A stretch of DNA of 56,266 nucleotides, taken from positions 1 to 56,266 of the forward strand of contig NZ_JANTYS010000024.1 of assembly GCF_024808255.1 (NCBI RefSeq). Direction: 5' to 3'. How positions within the stretch are numbered: position 1 is the first letter of the stretch; each line of letters starts with the position of its first letter. The DNA comes from Mucilaginibacter dorajii (GTDB lineage: Bacteria; Bacteroidota; Bacteroidia; Sphingobacteriales; Sphingobacteriaceae). The notes beneath the pieces are model-generated. The model made no database searches and was not told the origin of the DNA. It saw only the letters and a program-made list of their open reading frames with translations. Below, one piece after another: positions 8,180 to 16,871 of this stretch. A program made the translations under genes and the position numbers.

Positions 8180-9464
8180 ATATGTTTTATTTGTTGTAAT
8201 ACTGCACCTGGTAACGCTGGTGCTCACCTACTTTATATTCCAGGAAAATAAGCTTTGGTTCATTGCTTCGGAGGTATTTGTATTGATTTCCATAGCGGTA
8301 GCCGTGCAGCTTTACCGCCAGTTGATAAACCCCTTAAAGTTGCTGATGCAGGGCGTAGATGCCATAAAAGATAAAGACTTTAACGTTAAATTTTTACCCA
8401 CCGGCAAGCATGAGATTGACGCATTGATTGATGTTTATAACCAAATGATGGACGAGCTAAGAACCGAACGGACAAGACAGGAGCAGCAGCATTTCTTTTT
8501 AGAAAAGCTGATCTTTACCTCGCCAACGGGTATCATTATCCTTGATTTTGACGACCGGATTCAGCAGGTAAACCCCAAAGCGCTGCAATTATTAGGAATT
8601 GCTGATGATAAACTACAAGGCAATTCTATTCATGATCTGCAGCATCCGTTATTTGAGCAGATGAAGCTGCTTAAATCCGGCGAAACAACAGTGGTGAAAC
8701 TGGATGGTGTAAGCTCCTACAAATTGCAAAAATCGCATTTTGTGGATAGAGGATTTTCGCGACATTTTATTATGATAGAGGATTTGACGGCCGAGATCCT
8801 GGCCGCCGAGAAAAAGGTTTATGGTAAGGTGATCCGGATGATGGCGCATGAGGTGAACAACACTATTGGTCCGGTAAATTCCATCATGCAGTCTGCCATG
8901 AAAACCGACCAGCTTTGGGAAGGGCACGATTTTGATGTGCTGAAAGATGCCTTACAGGTAGCCATGGACCGTAACCAAAACCTCAACCTGTTCATGCGTA
9001 ACTTTGCCGACCTGGTGAAGCTGCCACCAGCCAATAAACAACCCATTGTACTGCAAAAGTTGGTAACTTCGGTAGCCAAGCTGATGGCCATTAAAGCCGA
9101 AGAAAAGAACGTTGATTTTAAGTTTGATATGCCCGCCGATGCCATTAATATTATAGCCGATGAGCAACAACTGGAGCAGGCGCTGTTAAACATTGTAAAA
9201 AATGCCATAGAGGCCATTGATGATAAAGGAACTGTTAAATTCAGCTTTATCCCTAAAGAACGAAAACTCAGCATAACCGATACCGGCAAGGGCATCAGCC
9301 CCGAACAAAGCGTTAACCTGTTTTCGCCATTCTTCAGCACCAAAAAAGACGGCCAGGGGATAGGGTTAACCCTTGTGCGGGAGATATTGCTCAATCATGG
9401 CTACGAGTTTAGTTTGAAGACTGTGGCTGCTGGCCAAACGGAATTTGGGGTTTGGCTGGGGTAA
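8163..9464 (+). CDS. Membrane-bound sensor histidine kinase (NtrB/NtrY-like)
   Basis: Partner kinase of the preceding regulator. The 433-residue product has two N-terminal membrane helices (about 7-25 and 31-50) with almost no periplasmic loop, a HAMP-like linker (about 50-105), a PAS-like domain (about 110-210), an H box MAHEVNNTIGPV, N box NIVKNAIEAI, and G boxes ITDTGKGIS and GQGIGLTLV. The short external loop suggests sensing within the membrane or cytoplasm. The ATG at 8163 lies inside the end of the regulator gene. The family assignment is firm; the signal is unknown. Confidence 0.92.
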   Translation: MKLRTKYVLFVVILHLVTLVLTYFIFQENKLWFIASEVFVLISIAVAVQLYRQLINPLKLLMQGVDAIKDKDFNVKFLPTGKHEIDALIDVYNQMMDELRTERTRQEQQHFFLEKLIFTSPTGIIILDFDDRIQQVNPKALQLLGIADDKLQGNSIHDLQHPLFEQMKLLKSGETTVVKLDGVSSYKLQKSHFVDRGFSRHFIMIEDLTAEILAAEKKVYGKVIRMMAHEVNNTIGPVNSIMQSAMKTDQLWEGHDFDVLKDALQVAMDRNQNLNLFMRNFADLVKLPPANKQPIVLQKLVTSVAKLMAIKAEEKNVDFKFDMPADAINIIADEQQLEQALLNIVKNAIEAIDDKGTVKFSFIPKERKLSITDTGKGISPEQSVNLFSPFFSTKKDGQGIGLTLVREILLNHGYEFSLKTVAAGQTEFGVWLG

Positions 9465-9478
9465 GCCCCACCCAAACC

Positions 9479-9522
9479 CTCCCCGGTAGGGAGGGCTTTA
9501 AAAATCTCCTCTACCGGGGGAG
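9479..9522. terminator. Palindrome between convergent genes
   Basis: CTCCCCGGTAG at 9479-9489 pairs with CTACCGGGGGAG at 9511-9522. It fills the gap between the kinase stop (9464) and the doxX-like stop (9525), which converge. It may end transcription from both sides, but it also resembles the CTCCC-rich dispersed repeats common in this group. Confidence 0.5.
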
Positions 9523-9524
9523 AT

Positions 9525-9887
9525 TTAGAGGAGGCTTTTCTTCCCCCAACTCACATAAGAAACCACCAAAATCGCCATAATAATCAGCGGCATAATAGCA
9601 ACAGAAACGGGGTCGCCGGAGGCGGAGTGCGCTATAAAGGCCGATATAAAAGTAATGCCCAGCCCTGCGTAGGCCCATTCTTTTATTTTGGCAGGTACCG
9701 GGGCCAATAATACAATGGCACTGATGAGTTTGGCAATGGCCAGCTCAACCCTGAAATAATCGGGAAAGCCCAGGTGGTGAAATGCCTGCGCGATTTTATC
9801 CTGTGTTAAATAGCTATAAGCCGAAAATACCATGAGTAACGACATTAGGGAAGTACTTATCCAATACGTAATTTTTATTGATTTCAT
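9525..9887 (-). CDS. DoxX family membrane protein
   Basis: A 120-residue protein with four predicted membrane helices and the DoxX-like pattern (YFRVELAIAKLISAIVLLAPVPAKIKEWAYAGLGITF). The biochemical role of this family is poorly defined; members are often next to HxlR or MarR regulators and respond to thiol or quinone stress. Here it is divergent from an hxlR-like gene, with a strong palindrome in the shared promoter region, so control by that regulator is likely. Confidence 0.85.
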   Translation of the reverse strand: MKSIKITYWISTSLMSLLMVFSAYSYLTQDKIAQAFHHLGFPDYFRVELAIAKLISAIVLLAPVPAKIKEWAYAGLGITFISAFIAHSASGDPVSVAIMPLIIMAILVVSYVSWGKKSLL

Positions 9888-9909
9888 TTTTTGTTAATAA
9901 TTATATGGT

Positions 9910-9927
9910 CAAACATACTTATCTTTG
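9910..9927. promoter_or_regulatory. Back-to-back -7 promoter motifs for doxX and hxlR genes
   Basis: Two exact TAnnTTTG motifs lie back to back: TATGTTTG on the minus strand (9910-9917) for the doxX-like gene and TATCTTTG on the plus strand (9920-9927) for the hxlR-like gene. TAnnTTTG is the Bacteroidota sigma-ABfr -7 consensus. I cannot point to convincing -33 elements for either. Confidence 0.6.
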
Positions 9928-9944
9928 CTATCAATAAGATACTA

Positions 9945-9978
9945 CTATCCTAAAGGATACCGGTATCCTTTAGGATAG
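9945..9978. promoter_or_regulatory. Perfect 34-bp palindrome, probable HxlR operator
   Basis: The left half CTATCCTAAAGGATACC (9945-9961) is the exact reverse complement of the right half (9962-9978). Each half is itself nearly symmetric (TATCC-TAAA-GGATA), so the site looks like two adjacent dimer sites. It lies just downstream of the predicted hxlR start point and ahead of its ATG at 9984, a position suited to autorepression. Confidence 0.7.
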
Positions 9979-9983
9979 TTATT

Positions 9984-10373
9984 ATGGAAACAGAAACACT
10001 CATACCAAAAGATCGTATTCATACCCCCGAGGCCTGCAACGTTGCCATCGGCGCTGTACGTGATACCCTTTACGTACTTAACGGCAAATGGAAGTTGCCG
10101 CTCATTGTAGCCATGCAAAACGGACCGCTGCGTTTTAATGATATACAGCGCGCCCTGGGAGACATCACCCCAAAAATCCTATCCAAAGAGCTAAGGGACC
10201 TGGAGTTGAATGAGTTTGTGATCCGCCGGGTAGAGGCCACAAAACCCGTTACGGTCACTTATGAACTGGCCGAATACAGTAAATCACTCAATAGCGTAAT
10301 TAATGAGTTAAGGATTTGGGGTATACAGCATAAGGCCAGGATCACATCGAATAGAAGAAGCGCTGTAAGTTAG
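9984..10373 (+). CDS. HxlR family transcriptional regulator
   Basis: Winged-helix DNA-binding protein of 129 residues. The HxlR signature is clear: ACNVAIGAVRDTLYVLNGKW near the N-terminus, then NGPLRFNDIQRALGDITPKI and LSKELRDLELNEFVIRRV for the recognition helix and wing. Usual family length. It is divergent from the doxX-like gene and preceded by a perfect palindrome. The inducer is unknown. A short hairpin with a T-run follows its stop. Confidence 0.92.
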   Translation: METETLIPKDRIHTPEACNVAIGAVRDTLYVLNGKWKLPLIVAMQNGPLRFNDIQRALGDITPKILSKELRDLELNEFVIRRVEATKPVTVTYELAEYSKSLNSVINELRIWGIQHKARITSNRRSAVS

Positions 10374-10682
10374 GACTTTGGGATTTGCGGACTTTAGGAC
10401 AGGTAGACTTACTATTTGCAATCGATTTTCAATAAAACTATCCTTTCCACTCTGTCATGCTTCGTTCCTCAGCATGACAAACTTTTTTTACAAAATCTTA
10501 TAAGTATGGGGAACGACGAAGCAATCTCCGATTTACAGGGCGAATTTGTAAGCACACCTGCTAAGAAGCCGTTTCTAAACTGCATCTAAAACTGCCAGCA
10601 AAAAATCACTTATTGGTAAAATTTCGTTTTAAATCTCTAAATGCTTTTAGTATCGTTGTAAAACCAATTGAATACGATACCT
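10374..10682. other. 309-bp gap, repeat remnants only
   Basis: Apart from the hairpin at 10453-10489 it has a degenerate repeat piece with GACGAAGCAATCTC near 10515-10528. No gene or clear promoter is visible; TATCGTTG near 10651 is one mismatch from TAnnTTTG and could serve the glycosidase gene. Confidence 0.5.
10453..10489 (+). terminator. Hairpin with T-run after the hxlR-like gene
   Basis: TGTCATGC (10453-10460) pairs with GCATGACA (10472-10479) around an 11-nt loop, followed by AACTTTTTTT. It fits an intrinsic terminator for the hxlR-like gene. The arms are also those of the dispersed TGTCATGCTGAGG repeat family, so a repeat may have been recruited as terminator. Confidence 0.5.
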
Positions 10683-12353
10683 ATGCAAAGACGACACTTC
10701 CTTAAACTATCGGCTACTACTGCCGCGGCTGTACTTTTTAGCAGGCTTACTTATGCCACATCGGCATCAGGCCATATCGTGAACGCGCCCGATGAAGTTT
10801 GGGCACAATCTGGCGATGAATGGTTTAAGCTGAAGGGTAGCAACGGCAGTTTATTTAGTTATAAAGATATTCATGTTACCCTAAAAGCAGGTAGCATTAG
10901 CAGGGGAGTGTATGTGGCATCGCCAACACACCAATTAAACGCGGTTAGGTTAGAATGGAAGCACGGGGTGCCATCGACGGCCATAGCACTAGGCGATCAT
11001 TGGGAACGCTCATACGGCGATCTGCAGTGGAAAACCGGCGTCACCGGCGCAAAAAATCCATGGTACGTAATCATTCATGATACTAAACAAACCTCGTGCT
11101 TTGGCGTAAAAACAGGAGCAAACAGTATTTGCTGGTGGGGTTTAAATAATGATAGCCTGGAGCTGACGATGGATACTCACTCCGGAGGTAACGGCGTATT
11201 GTTAGGCAACCGCACTTTACACGCTGCCGATATTGTTACCAGCAACGCTTTACCCGGCGAAAGTCTTTTTCAAACAGATCATCGTTTTTGCGGCATCATG
11301 TGCCCAAAACCACGTTTGCCCAAACAACCTATTTACGGTATTAACGATTGGTATTTTGCCTACGGCAACAACAACTTCGACCTGATTAAAAATACTACCG
11401 CCACTATGAGTGAGCTGGTTACCGATACCAACAACAGGCCTTTTTCGGTAATTGACGCGGGATGGGCCACCTATTCGCCTTTATTGCCAGGCGATGGAGG
11501 CTGGAATGATGATTTTAGCAAGCCCAACGATAAATTTAAAGATATGCACCTGATGGGCGATACCATCAAAAAGTTAGGCATGCGCCCCGGTTTGTGGATG
11601 CGCCCGCTTTGCGCCCGCCATGATGAAAAGGCGAGTTTGCTGGCACCGAAGATCCCCGGCAGGGACGACCCTAAAAATCCAACACTCGATCCCACCATCC
11701 CCGAAAACATAGCCCGTATTAAACGCAATTTTGATTTTTACAAGGATTGGGGCTTTGAAATGGTGAAGCACGATTTCAGCACCTATGATATTACCGGCCG
11801 CTGGGGTTTTGATATGAAGGATAGCATCACATCACCGGACTGGAATTACGCTGATAGGAGTAAAACCACTGCCGAGATTATCCTTGATCTGTACAGGGCC
11901 ATCCGCGAAGCTGCTGGCGATGGCATTTATGTGATAGGCTGTAATACCATGAGCCATCTGAGTGCCGGTATTTTTGAAATGTGCCGCATAGGCGATGATA
12001 CCAGTGGCAACGAGTGGGCACGTACCCGTAAAATGGGCGTTAACACCCTGGCTTTTCGCCTGCCACAGCATAATAAGTTTTACGCCGTTGATGGCGATTG
12101 CGTGGGCCTTACCACAAAAATTGAATGGAGCCGCAACAAACAATGGCTTGAATTATTAGCCGAAAGTGGTGCCCCGCTCTTTATTTCGGCCCAACCCGAA
12201 GCAACAGGACCCGAGCAGAAGGCTGCCATCAAAAAAGCCTTCGCCCAGGCCGCCAAAGTACAACCCTTAGGTGAACCGTTGGATTGGACAACAAATATCC
12301 TGCCCGGAAAATGGAGGTTGAATGGCAGGGTGGTTGATTTTAACTGGGCCTGA
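10683..12353 (+). CDS. Tat-exported alpha-galactosidase-like glycoside hydrolase (clan GH-D)
   Basis: Predicted periplasmic or exported glycosidase. The ATG at 10683 gives MQRRHFLKLSATTAAAVLF, a twin-arginine-like signal with RRHFLK; the upstream in-frame TTG at 10668 is less likely. The catalytic barrel resembles GH27/GH36: YGINDWYFAYG, a FSVIDAGW segment, MRPGLWMRP, nucleophile candidate Asp in VKHDFS and acid/base candidate Asp in RIGDDTSG. The size (556 residues) fits an N-terminal beta domain plus barrel. Family and substrate remain approximate. It has no obvious partner genes. Confidence 0.75.
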   Translation: MQRRHFLKLSATTAAAVLFSRLTYATSASGHIVNAPDEVWAQSGDEWFKLKGSNGSLFSYKDIHVTLKAGSISRGVYVASPTHQLNAVRLEWKHGVPSTAIALGDHWERSYGDLQWKTGVTGAKNPWYVIIHDTKQTSCFGVKTGANSICWWGLNNDSLELTMDTHSGGNGVLLGNRTLHAADIVTSNALPGESLFQTDHRFCGIMCPKPRLPKQPIYGINDWYFAYGNNNFDLIKNTTATMSELVTDTNNRPFSVIDAGWATYSPLLPGDGGWNDDFSKPNDKFKDMHLMGDTIKKLGMRPGLWMRPLCARHDEKASLLAPKIPGRDDPKNPTLDPTIPENIARIKRNFDFYKDWGFEMVKHDFSTYDITGRWGFDMKDSITSPDWNYADRSKTTAEIILDLYRAIREAAGDGIYVIGCNTMSHLSAGIFEMCRIGDDTSGNEWARTRKMGVNTLAFRLPQHNKFYAVDGDCVGLTTKIEWSRNKQWLELLAESGAPLFISAQPEATGPEQKAAIKKAFAQAAKVQPLGEPLDWTTNILPGKWRLNGRVVDFNWA

Positions 12354-12423
12354 TAAAATATTTGTCATCCTGAGTTATAAAATCCGGGGACTGTAAAGGT
12401 GGAAAAATGACGTACAAAAGGGA

Positions 12424-12495
12424 TGTCATGCTGAGCTTGTCGAAGCACGCGGGCAAAGGCCTCTACGCACGACCCTTCGACAAGCTCAGGGTTAC
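12424..12495. repeat. Palindromic repeat (CTGAGCTTGTCGAAG type)
   Basis: CTGAGCTTGTCGAAG pairs with CTTCGACAAGCTCAG about 50 bp later. This hairpin family recurs in degenerate form at 33611-33671. It lies downstream of the glycosidase gene and may act as its transcript end. Confidence 0.75.
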
Positions 12496-12535
12496 AGTCC
12501 CTCGATCATGGAATAGAAAACGTCATGGGTAGGAA

Positions 12536-12592
12536 CGAAGGATCTTCTTCGCTGTACTAATCGTGGACTTTTGCAGCCCAGAAGATCCTTCG
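12536..12592. repeat. Palindromic repeat (CGAAGGATCTTCT type)
   Basis: CGAAGGATCTTCT at 12536-12548 is the reverse complement of AGAAGATCCTTCG at 12580-12592, with a 31-bp loop. It is a second hairpin in the same gap. The rest of the 371-bp gap 12354-12724 shows only AT-rich sequence and the promoter motif at 12700. Confidence 0.7.
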
Positions 12593-12699
12593 CGATGCTC
12601 AGGATGATAAGTTTTCTGTAACATTTACCTCAACCTCCACCGTCAAAAACTCCACATTTTTCTACTCTAAACAATGTAATCACTATCTTGTTCCACATT

Positions 12700-12707
12700 T
12701 ACGTTTG
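12700..12707 (+). promoter_or_regulatory. -7 promoter motif (TACGTTTG)
   Basis: An exact TAnnTTTG motif 17 bp upstream of the ATG at 12725. It would start transcription near 12714 and leave a short leader. No good -33 element is visible. Confidence 0.5.
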
Positions 12708-12724
12708 AACAGGACTGGTTTACT

Positions 12725-14041
12725 ATGAGAAAAATATTGCTTTTTGCCCCCATACTTTTTTTACTATCATGCGGGCATGATCCGGCGCAGCTACAGGAAA
12801 ATAAAAAACTCAACAACCTTGCCATTGAATATGTGCGACTTGGCCTCGCTATTGGCCAATACGACAGCGATTTTGTGGATGCCTATTATGGTCCCGATTC
12901 ATTGAAGCCCAAACAGGTGATTGATAAAAAGGCCGATTTCCCAAAAGATAGCCTGCTGGCCAATACCAATATTTTGATGAACGAACTGAAGGTGATTTCT
13001 ACCAGCACCAAAATAGACTCCAATAAAATGCGTGCCGACTGGATGATTAACCAATTGGTGGCTTTCGGCAGGCGCATCCGCATTTTTTCGGGCGAGGAAA
13101 GGCCCTTTGATGAAGAATCAAAAGAATTATTTGGTGTTGCCGCCCCGGTTTATGACGAGGATCATTTTAAAGCCCAGATAGCCCTGTTGGATAGCATACT
13201 GCCGGGCAAAGGCCGCGTGAGCGACCGCTTTCAAAAACTGGCCAATAAATTCATTATCCCTAAAGATAAGTTAGACCCTGTAATTAAAGCCGCCATTGCC
13301 GAGGCACGCAAACGCACCATGGCACATTATACCTTACCCAAAGGCGAGAATTTTACCCTGGAATTTGTAACCGATAAACCATGGAGCGGTTATAACTGGT
13401 ACAAAGGCAAATACCAAAGCACCGTACAAATTAATACCGATCTGAAGATCTTTATAGACAGGGCCATTGACGTAGGCAGCCATGAAAGTTACCCTGGCCA
13501 CCATGTTTACAATATGCTATTGGAGCAACACCTGTATAATGAAAAGGGCTGGGTTGAGATTTCGATGTACCCGCTGTTTAGTCCGCAAAGTTTAATTGCC
13601 GAGGGGAGTGCAAATTATGGTATCGAGGTTGCTTTCCCTGGTGATGATAAGGTGAAATTTGCCAAAAGCGTGCTATTGCCGCTGGCTGGTTTGGATACCG
13701 CCGGTATCGATCTGTATTTTAAAGCGTTGGCCATTAAAGGCCAGCTAAACTATGCACGTAACGAGGCTGCCAGAGGATTGATCAACAACACCATGAGCAA
13801 GGATAAAGCGTTGAACTACCTTACCAAATACTGTTTGATGAATGATGAAACGGCTAATAAATCTATCAGTTTTATCAAAAAATACCGCAGCTATGTAATC
13901 AATTATAACTACGGGCAGGACATGGTGAAAAGTTATATCGAAAAAAATGGCGGCACGGCAAAAGATCCTGCAAAACGTTGGGAACTATTTGGTAAATTGC
14001 TGAGCAATGAGGTAACAACCGACCAGTTGCTCCAAAAGTAA
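12725..14041 (+). CDS. DUF885-like putative zinc metallopeptidase lipoprotein
   Basis: The 438-residue product has a lipoprotein signal ending LFLLSC, so it is probably anchored in a membrane. The motif HESYPGHH, with a downstream LIAEGSANYG segment supplying a Glu, matches the pattern of DUF885-type gluzincin-like proteins. It is shorter than typical DUF885 members (over 550 residues), so it may be a separate branch. The PQQ dehydrogenase gene follows 15 bp after the stop; the two probably form an operon. The peptidase role is inference from the motif. Confidence 0.7.
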   Translation: MRKILLFAPILFLLSCGHDPAQLQENKKLNNLAIEYVRLGLAIGQYDSDFVDAYYGPDSLKPKQVIDKKADFPKDSLLANTNILMNELKVISTSTKIDSNKMRADWMINQLVAFGRRIRIFSGEERPFDEESKELFGVAAPVYDEDHFKAQIALLDSILPGKGRVSDRFQKLANKFIIPKDKLDPVIKAAIAEARKRTMAHYTLPKGENFTLEFVTDKPWSGYNWYKGKYQSTVQINTDLKIFIDRAIDVGSHESYPGHHVYNMLLEQHLYNEKGWVEISMYPLFSPQSLIAEGSANYGIEVAFPGDDKVKFAKSVLLPLAGLDTAGIDLYFKALAIKGQLNYARNEAARGLINNTMSKDKALNYLTKYCLMNDETANKSISFIKKYRSYVINYNYGQDMVKSYIEKNGGTAKDPAKRWELFGKLLSNEVTTDQLLQK

Positions 14042-14056
14042 ACCAACAGTAAATTA

Positions 14057-16273
14057 ATGATGAACAACAGGTACCTCGCCACCATGTGCTTTATCGTGTG
14101 TGTTTGCACATCGTGCAAAAATCCTCCCAAACAACATGCTAAAAATAATAAACCTTACAGCGAGTGGGGGGCTTACGCGGGATCAAAAGAAGGCAACCGC
14201 TATTCATCAAATGAGGAGATCAACTTAAGCAACGTTAACAAACTTAAAGTAGCCTGGACTTATAGCACCCACGATGCGGATGCGGGTAACCGCAGCCAAA
14301 ACCAATGTAACCCCATTATGGTTGATGGTGTTTTATATGGTACCAGCCCCAAACTAAAACTTTTTGCACTTGACGCCGCTACCGGCGAGCAAAAATGGCT
14401 GTTCGATCCCGCCAAAGCGGATACCACCAACAGTGGCGACCCGATGGCTTATTATAAAGTGAGCAGGGGAGTTATTTACTGGCAAAATAAAGATGGTGGC
14501 GAAAAACGCATTTTTTATAGCGTGGGCAGCAAAACCTTTGCCATTGATGCCGAAACAGGTGCGTTTATTCCCACGTTTGGGCATAACGGTTATGTCGATC
14601 TCACTAAAAACCTTGACCGCGATACCAAATCATTTGTAGCCGGTACCACACCCGGCGTAGTTTATAAAGACCTTTTCATTGTAGGCACGCGCGTAGCCGA
14701 ATCTGCCGATGCTGCTCCCGGGCACATACGGGCTTATGATGTACGTACCGGTAAATTAAGATGGATCTTCCACACCATTCCGCATCCCGGCGAAACAGGT
14801 TACGAAACCTGGCAAGATACTGCGGCTTATAAAAAATTTGGCGGTGCAAACAGTTGGGCCGGTATGGCGCTCGATGAAAAGCGGGGTTTGGTCTATGTGC
14901 CAACAGGTTCCATCGGCGGCGATTTTTATGGCGGGTTTCGTAAGGGGCAAAATCTTTTTGGCAATTCGTTGCTGGCACTTGATGCGGCAACAGGTAAACT
15001 CAAATGGCATTTTCAGGTGGTGCACCACGATCTTTGGGACCGCGATTTGCCGGCGAATCCTAACTTGGTGACTATTCAGCACAATGGCAAAACTATTGAT
15101 GCTGTGGCGCAGATCACCAAGCATGGTTATATTTTTATGTTCGACAGGACAAACGGCCAGCCGGTATTTCCGATAGTGGAAACACCTGTTCCTCAAAAAG
15201 CCCTGCCGGGCGAAGCGCCGTGGCCAACACAGCCGATCCCAACTTTACCCCAGCCTTTTGCAAGGCAGATGTTTAACCCGGAGGACGTAACCGACCGTAC
15301 GCCTGAAGTCCATAAAGAAATGTTGGAGAAATACGATCACGTTAAAAACCGCATTATGTTTACCCCGCCAAGCAAAGAAGGCGGCTGGATCTTCCCCGGT
15401 TTTGATGGCGGCGGCGAGTGGGGCGGTGCCGCGGTGGATCAGGAAACTAAAATTATGTACATCAGCTGCTCAGAAATGCCCTGGGCCCAGGTGATGATTG
15501 ATGTGCCCAAAACAACAAGCAATGGCTCATTAGCGGGCGATGGGCAAATTATCTACAATAAAAACTGCATAGGCTGCCACGGTCCGGAGTTGAAAGGCAA
15601 TGGTTCATCATACCCATCGCTGGTGAACATCGGCAAAAAATACAAAGAAGATCAGCTAAGCCAGATCATTGCCAGCGGGCGCAATATGATGCCTTCATTT
15701 AAACAGATAGTCCCGGCTGATAAAAAAGCTTTGCTTGCTTTTCTGCTGAAACTACCCGACGCCAAAGCAGGCAAAGCATTAGCCAAAGAACCTACTAACG
15801 AGCGCACCGGCAGCACCAAAACAGAAAAGAATGTAGTTGATGAAGTACCTTACACCATGACCGGCTATAACCGCTTTTTAGATAAGGATGGCTACCCCGG
15901 CATAAAACCACCATGGGGCACGCTCAATGCTGTTGATCTTACCACCGGCAAGCTGCTTTGGAAGATCCCGGTAGGCGAGTATCCCGAATTGACAAAAAAA
16001 GGTATCCCGGTTACCGGTACCGAATTATATGGTGGTCCGCTGGTTACCAAAGGTGGCCTGGTATTTTTAGCCGCCACTAAAGACGAAAAGATCCGCGCCG
16101 TTGATAAAAAAACAGGTAAAGTAGTTTGGGAAGCCAAGCTCCCCGCCGCCGGTTACGCTACCCCGGCAACCTATATGGTTGACGGTAAACAGTACGTGGT
16201 AATAGCTTGTGGAGGTGGTAAAATAGGTAGTAAATCTGGCGATGAGTATGTTTGTTTTGGGTTGGGGGATTGA
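14057..16273 (+). CDS. PQQ-dependent quinoprotein dehydrogenase with cytochrome c domain
   Basis: Membrane-anchored or periplasmic alcohol/sugar oxidoreductase. The 738-residue product has a lipoprotein-type signal (lipobox around VCTSC), repeated beta-propeller blades with the PQQ tryptophan-docking pattern (KLFALDAATGEQKWLFDP, VDLTTGKLLWKIPVGE, AVDKKTGKVVWEAKLP), and an internal cytochrome c segment with one CxxCH (CIGCH, near residue 510) and a distal Met candidate in GRNMMPSF. The haem domain sits between propeller blades, as in membrane-type quinoprotein glucose dehydrogenase relatives of Bacteroidota. No pqq biosynthesis genes are in the window. The substrate is unknown. Confidence 0.9.
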   Translation: MMNNRYLATMCFIVCVCTSCKNPPKQHAKNNKPYSEWGAYAGSKEGNRYSSNEEINLSNVNKLKVAWTYSTHDADAGNRSQNQCNPIMVDGVLYGTSPKLKLFALDAATGEQKWLFDPAKADTTNSGDPMAYYKVSRGVIYWQNKDGGEKRIFYSVGSKTFAIDAETGAFIPTFGHNGYVDLTKNLDRDTKSFVAGTTPGVVYKDLFIVGTRVAESADAAPGHIRAYDVRTGKLRWIFHTIPHPGETGYETWQDTAAYKKFGGANSWAGMALDEKRGLVYVPTGSIGGDFYGGFRKGQNLFGNSLLALDAATGKLKWHFQVVHHDLWDRDLPANPNLVTIQHNGKTIDAVAQITKHGYIFMFDRTNGQPVFPIVETPVPQKALPGEAPWPTQPIPTLPQPFARQMFNPEDVTDRTPEVHKEMLEKYDHVKNRIMFTPPSKEGGWIFPGFDGGGEWGGAAVDQETKIMYISCSEMPWAQVMIDVPKTTSNGSLAGDGQIIYNKNCIGCHGPELKGNGSSYPSLVNIGKKYKEDQLSQIIASGRNMMPSFKQIVPADKKALLAFLLKLPDAKAGKALAKEPTNERTGSTKTEKNVVDEVPYTMTGYNRFLDKDGYPGIKPPWGTLNAVDLTTGKLLWKIPVGEYPELTKKGIPVTGTELYGGPLVTKGGLVFLAATKDEKIRAVDKKTGKVVWEAKLPAAGYATPATYMVDGKQYVVIACGGGKIGSKSGDEYVCFGLGD

Positions 16274-16395
16274 TGAGAGATGGCGGTGTTGGAAGGTGCC
16301 AAATTGGAAACGTCGCTATTTAAGATCTCCGATAAACATGCTAATAATTGCGGATCTAAAGCCATGAGATTCGTTTAAATAACAATAAGGTAACA

Positions 16396-16662
16396 TTACC
16401 TGGGATAATGAAAGCGTAGCGAATAAACTGTGATGACATTATTTTCGAATTTATAAACTATTCTATGCTCCTGGTTAATGCGTCTTGACCATGAACCTGA
16501 TAAATTGTATTTTAATGCTTCGGGCTTACCAATACCGTTAAAAGGATCAGTTTGAATAGCTTGTAACAATTGACGAATACGTTTAAGGATTATAATATTG
16601 CCGCTTTTCTTCCGGTATTCAAGATCTGTTAATGCCTCGGATGTGAAGTTTATGGCTTCCAT
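16396..16662 (-). CDS. YoeB/Txe family toxin (mRNA interferase)
   Basis: Small RNase toxin of 88 residues. It aligns by eye with E. coli YoeB: KPEALKYNLSGSWSRRINQEHRIVY and a C-terminal RFHYPR tail. The residues known to matter in YoeB (Glu in KPE, Arg in SRRI, His in the last HY) are all present, so the toxin looks intact. It overlaps the antitoxin gene upstream by 13 bp, the usual antitoxin-toxin order. Expected to cut ribosome-bound mRNA. Confidence 0.92.
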   Translation of the reverse strand: MEAINFTSEALTDLEYRKKSGNIIILKRIRQLLQAIQTDPFNGIGKPEALKYNLSGSWSRRINQEHRIVYKFENNVITVYSLRFHYPR

Positions 16663-16871
16663 ATATCATCAAGACCAAGCTTCGTAATCTCACCATTTTG
16701 ACCTTGTTGCATCGACTTTTGCAAATGTTCAGCGTTTGCAGGAGACGACAACAGGTAGGCGGTGTCGTCAGTTTCTTCACTGGCATCATAATTCACATGT
16801 AAAGCGTCAAGAAATATACGAATTGCGGTTTCCTGGTCTTCAGATACGGGGTGAATGGTCAATGTAGTCAT
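16650..16871 (-). CDS. YefM-like antitoxin
   Basis: A 73-residue acidic protein immediately upstream of, and overlapping, the YoeB-type toxin gene. The segment YLLSSPANAEHLQKSMQQ resembles the toxin-binding arm of YefM/Phd-type antitoxins. It would neutralise the toxin and repress the operon. The family call rests mainly on context. The -7 promoter motif ends only 5 bp before the ATG, which suggests a leaderless mRNA. Confidence 0.8.
   Translation of the reverse strand: MTTLTIHPVSEDQETAIRIFLDALHVNYDASEETDDTAYLLSSPANAEHLQKSMQQGQNGEITKLGLDDIWKP

Noticed and set aside
8819..9394. 191-codon ORF antisense to the histidine kinase
   Set aside because: The kinase frame carries all catalytic boxes; the antisense frame is serine-rich and without motif.
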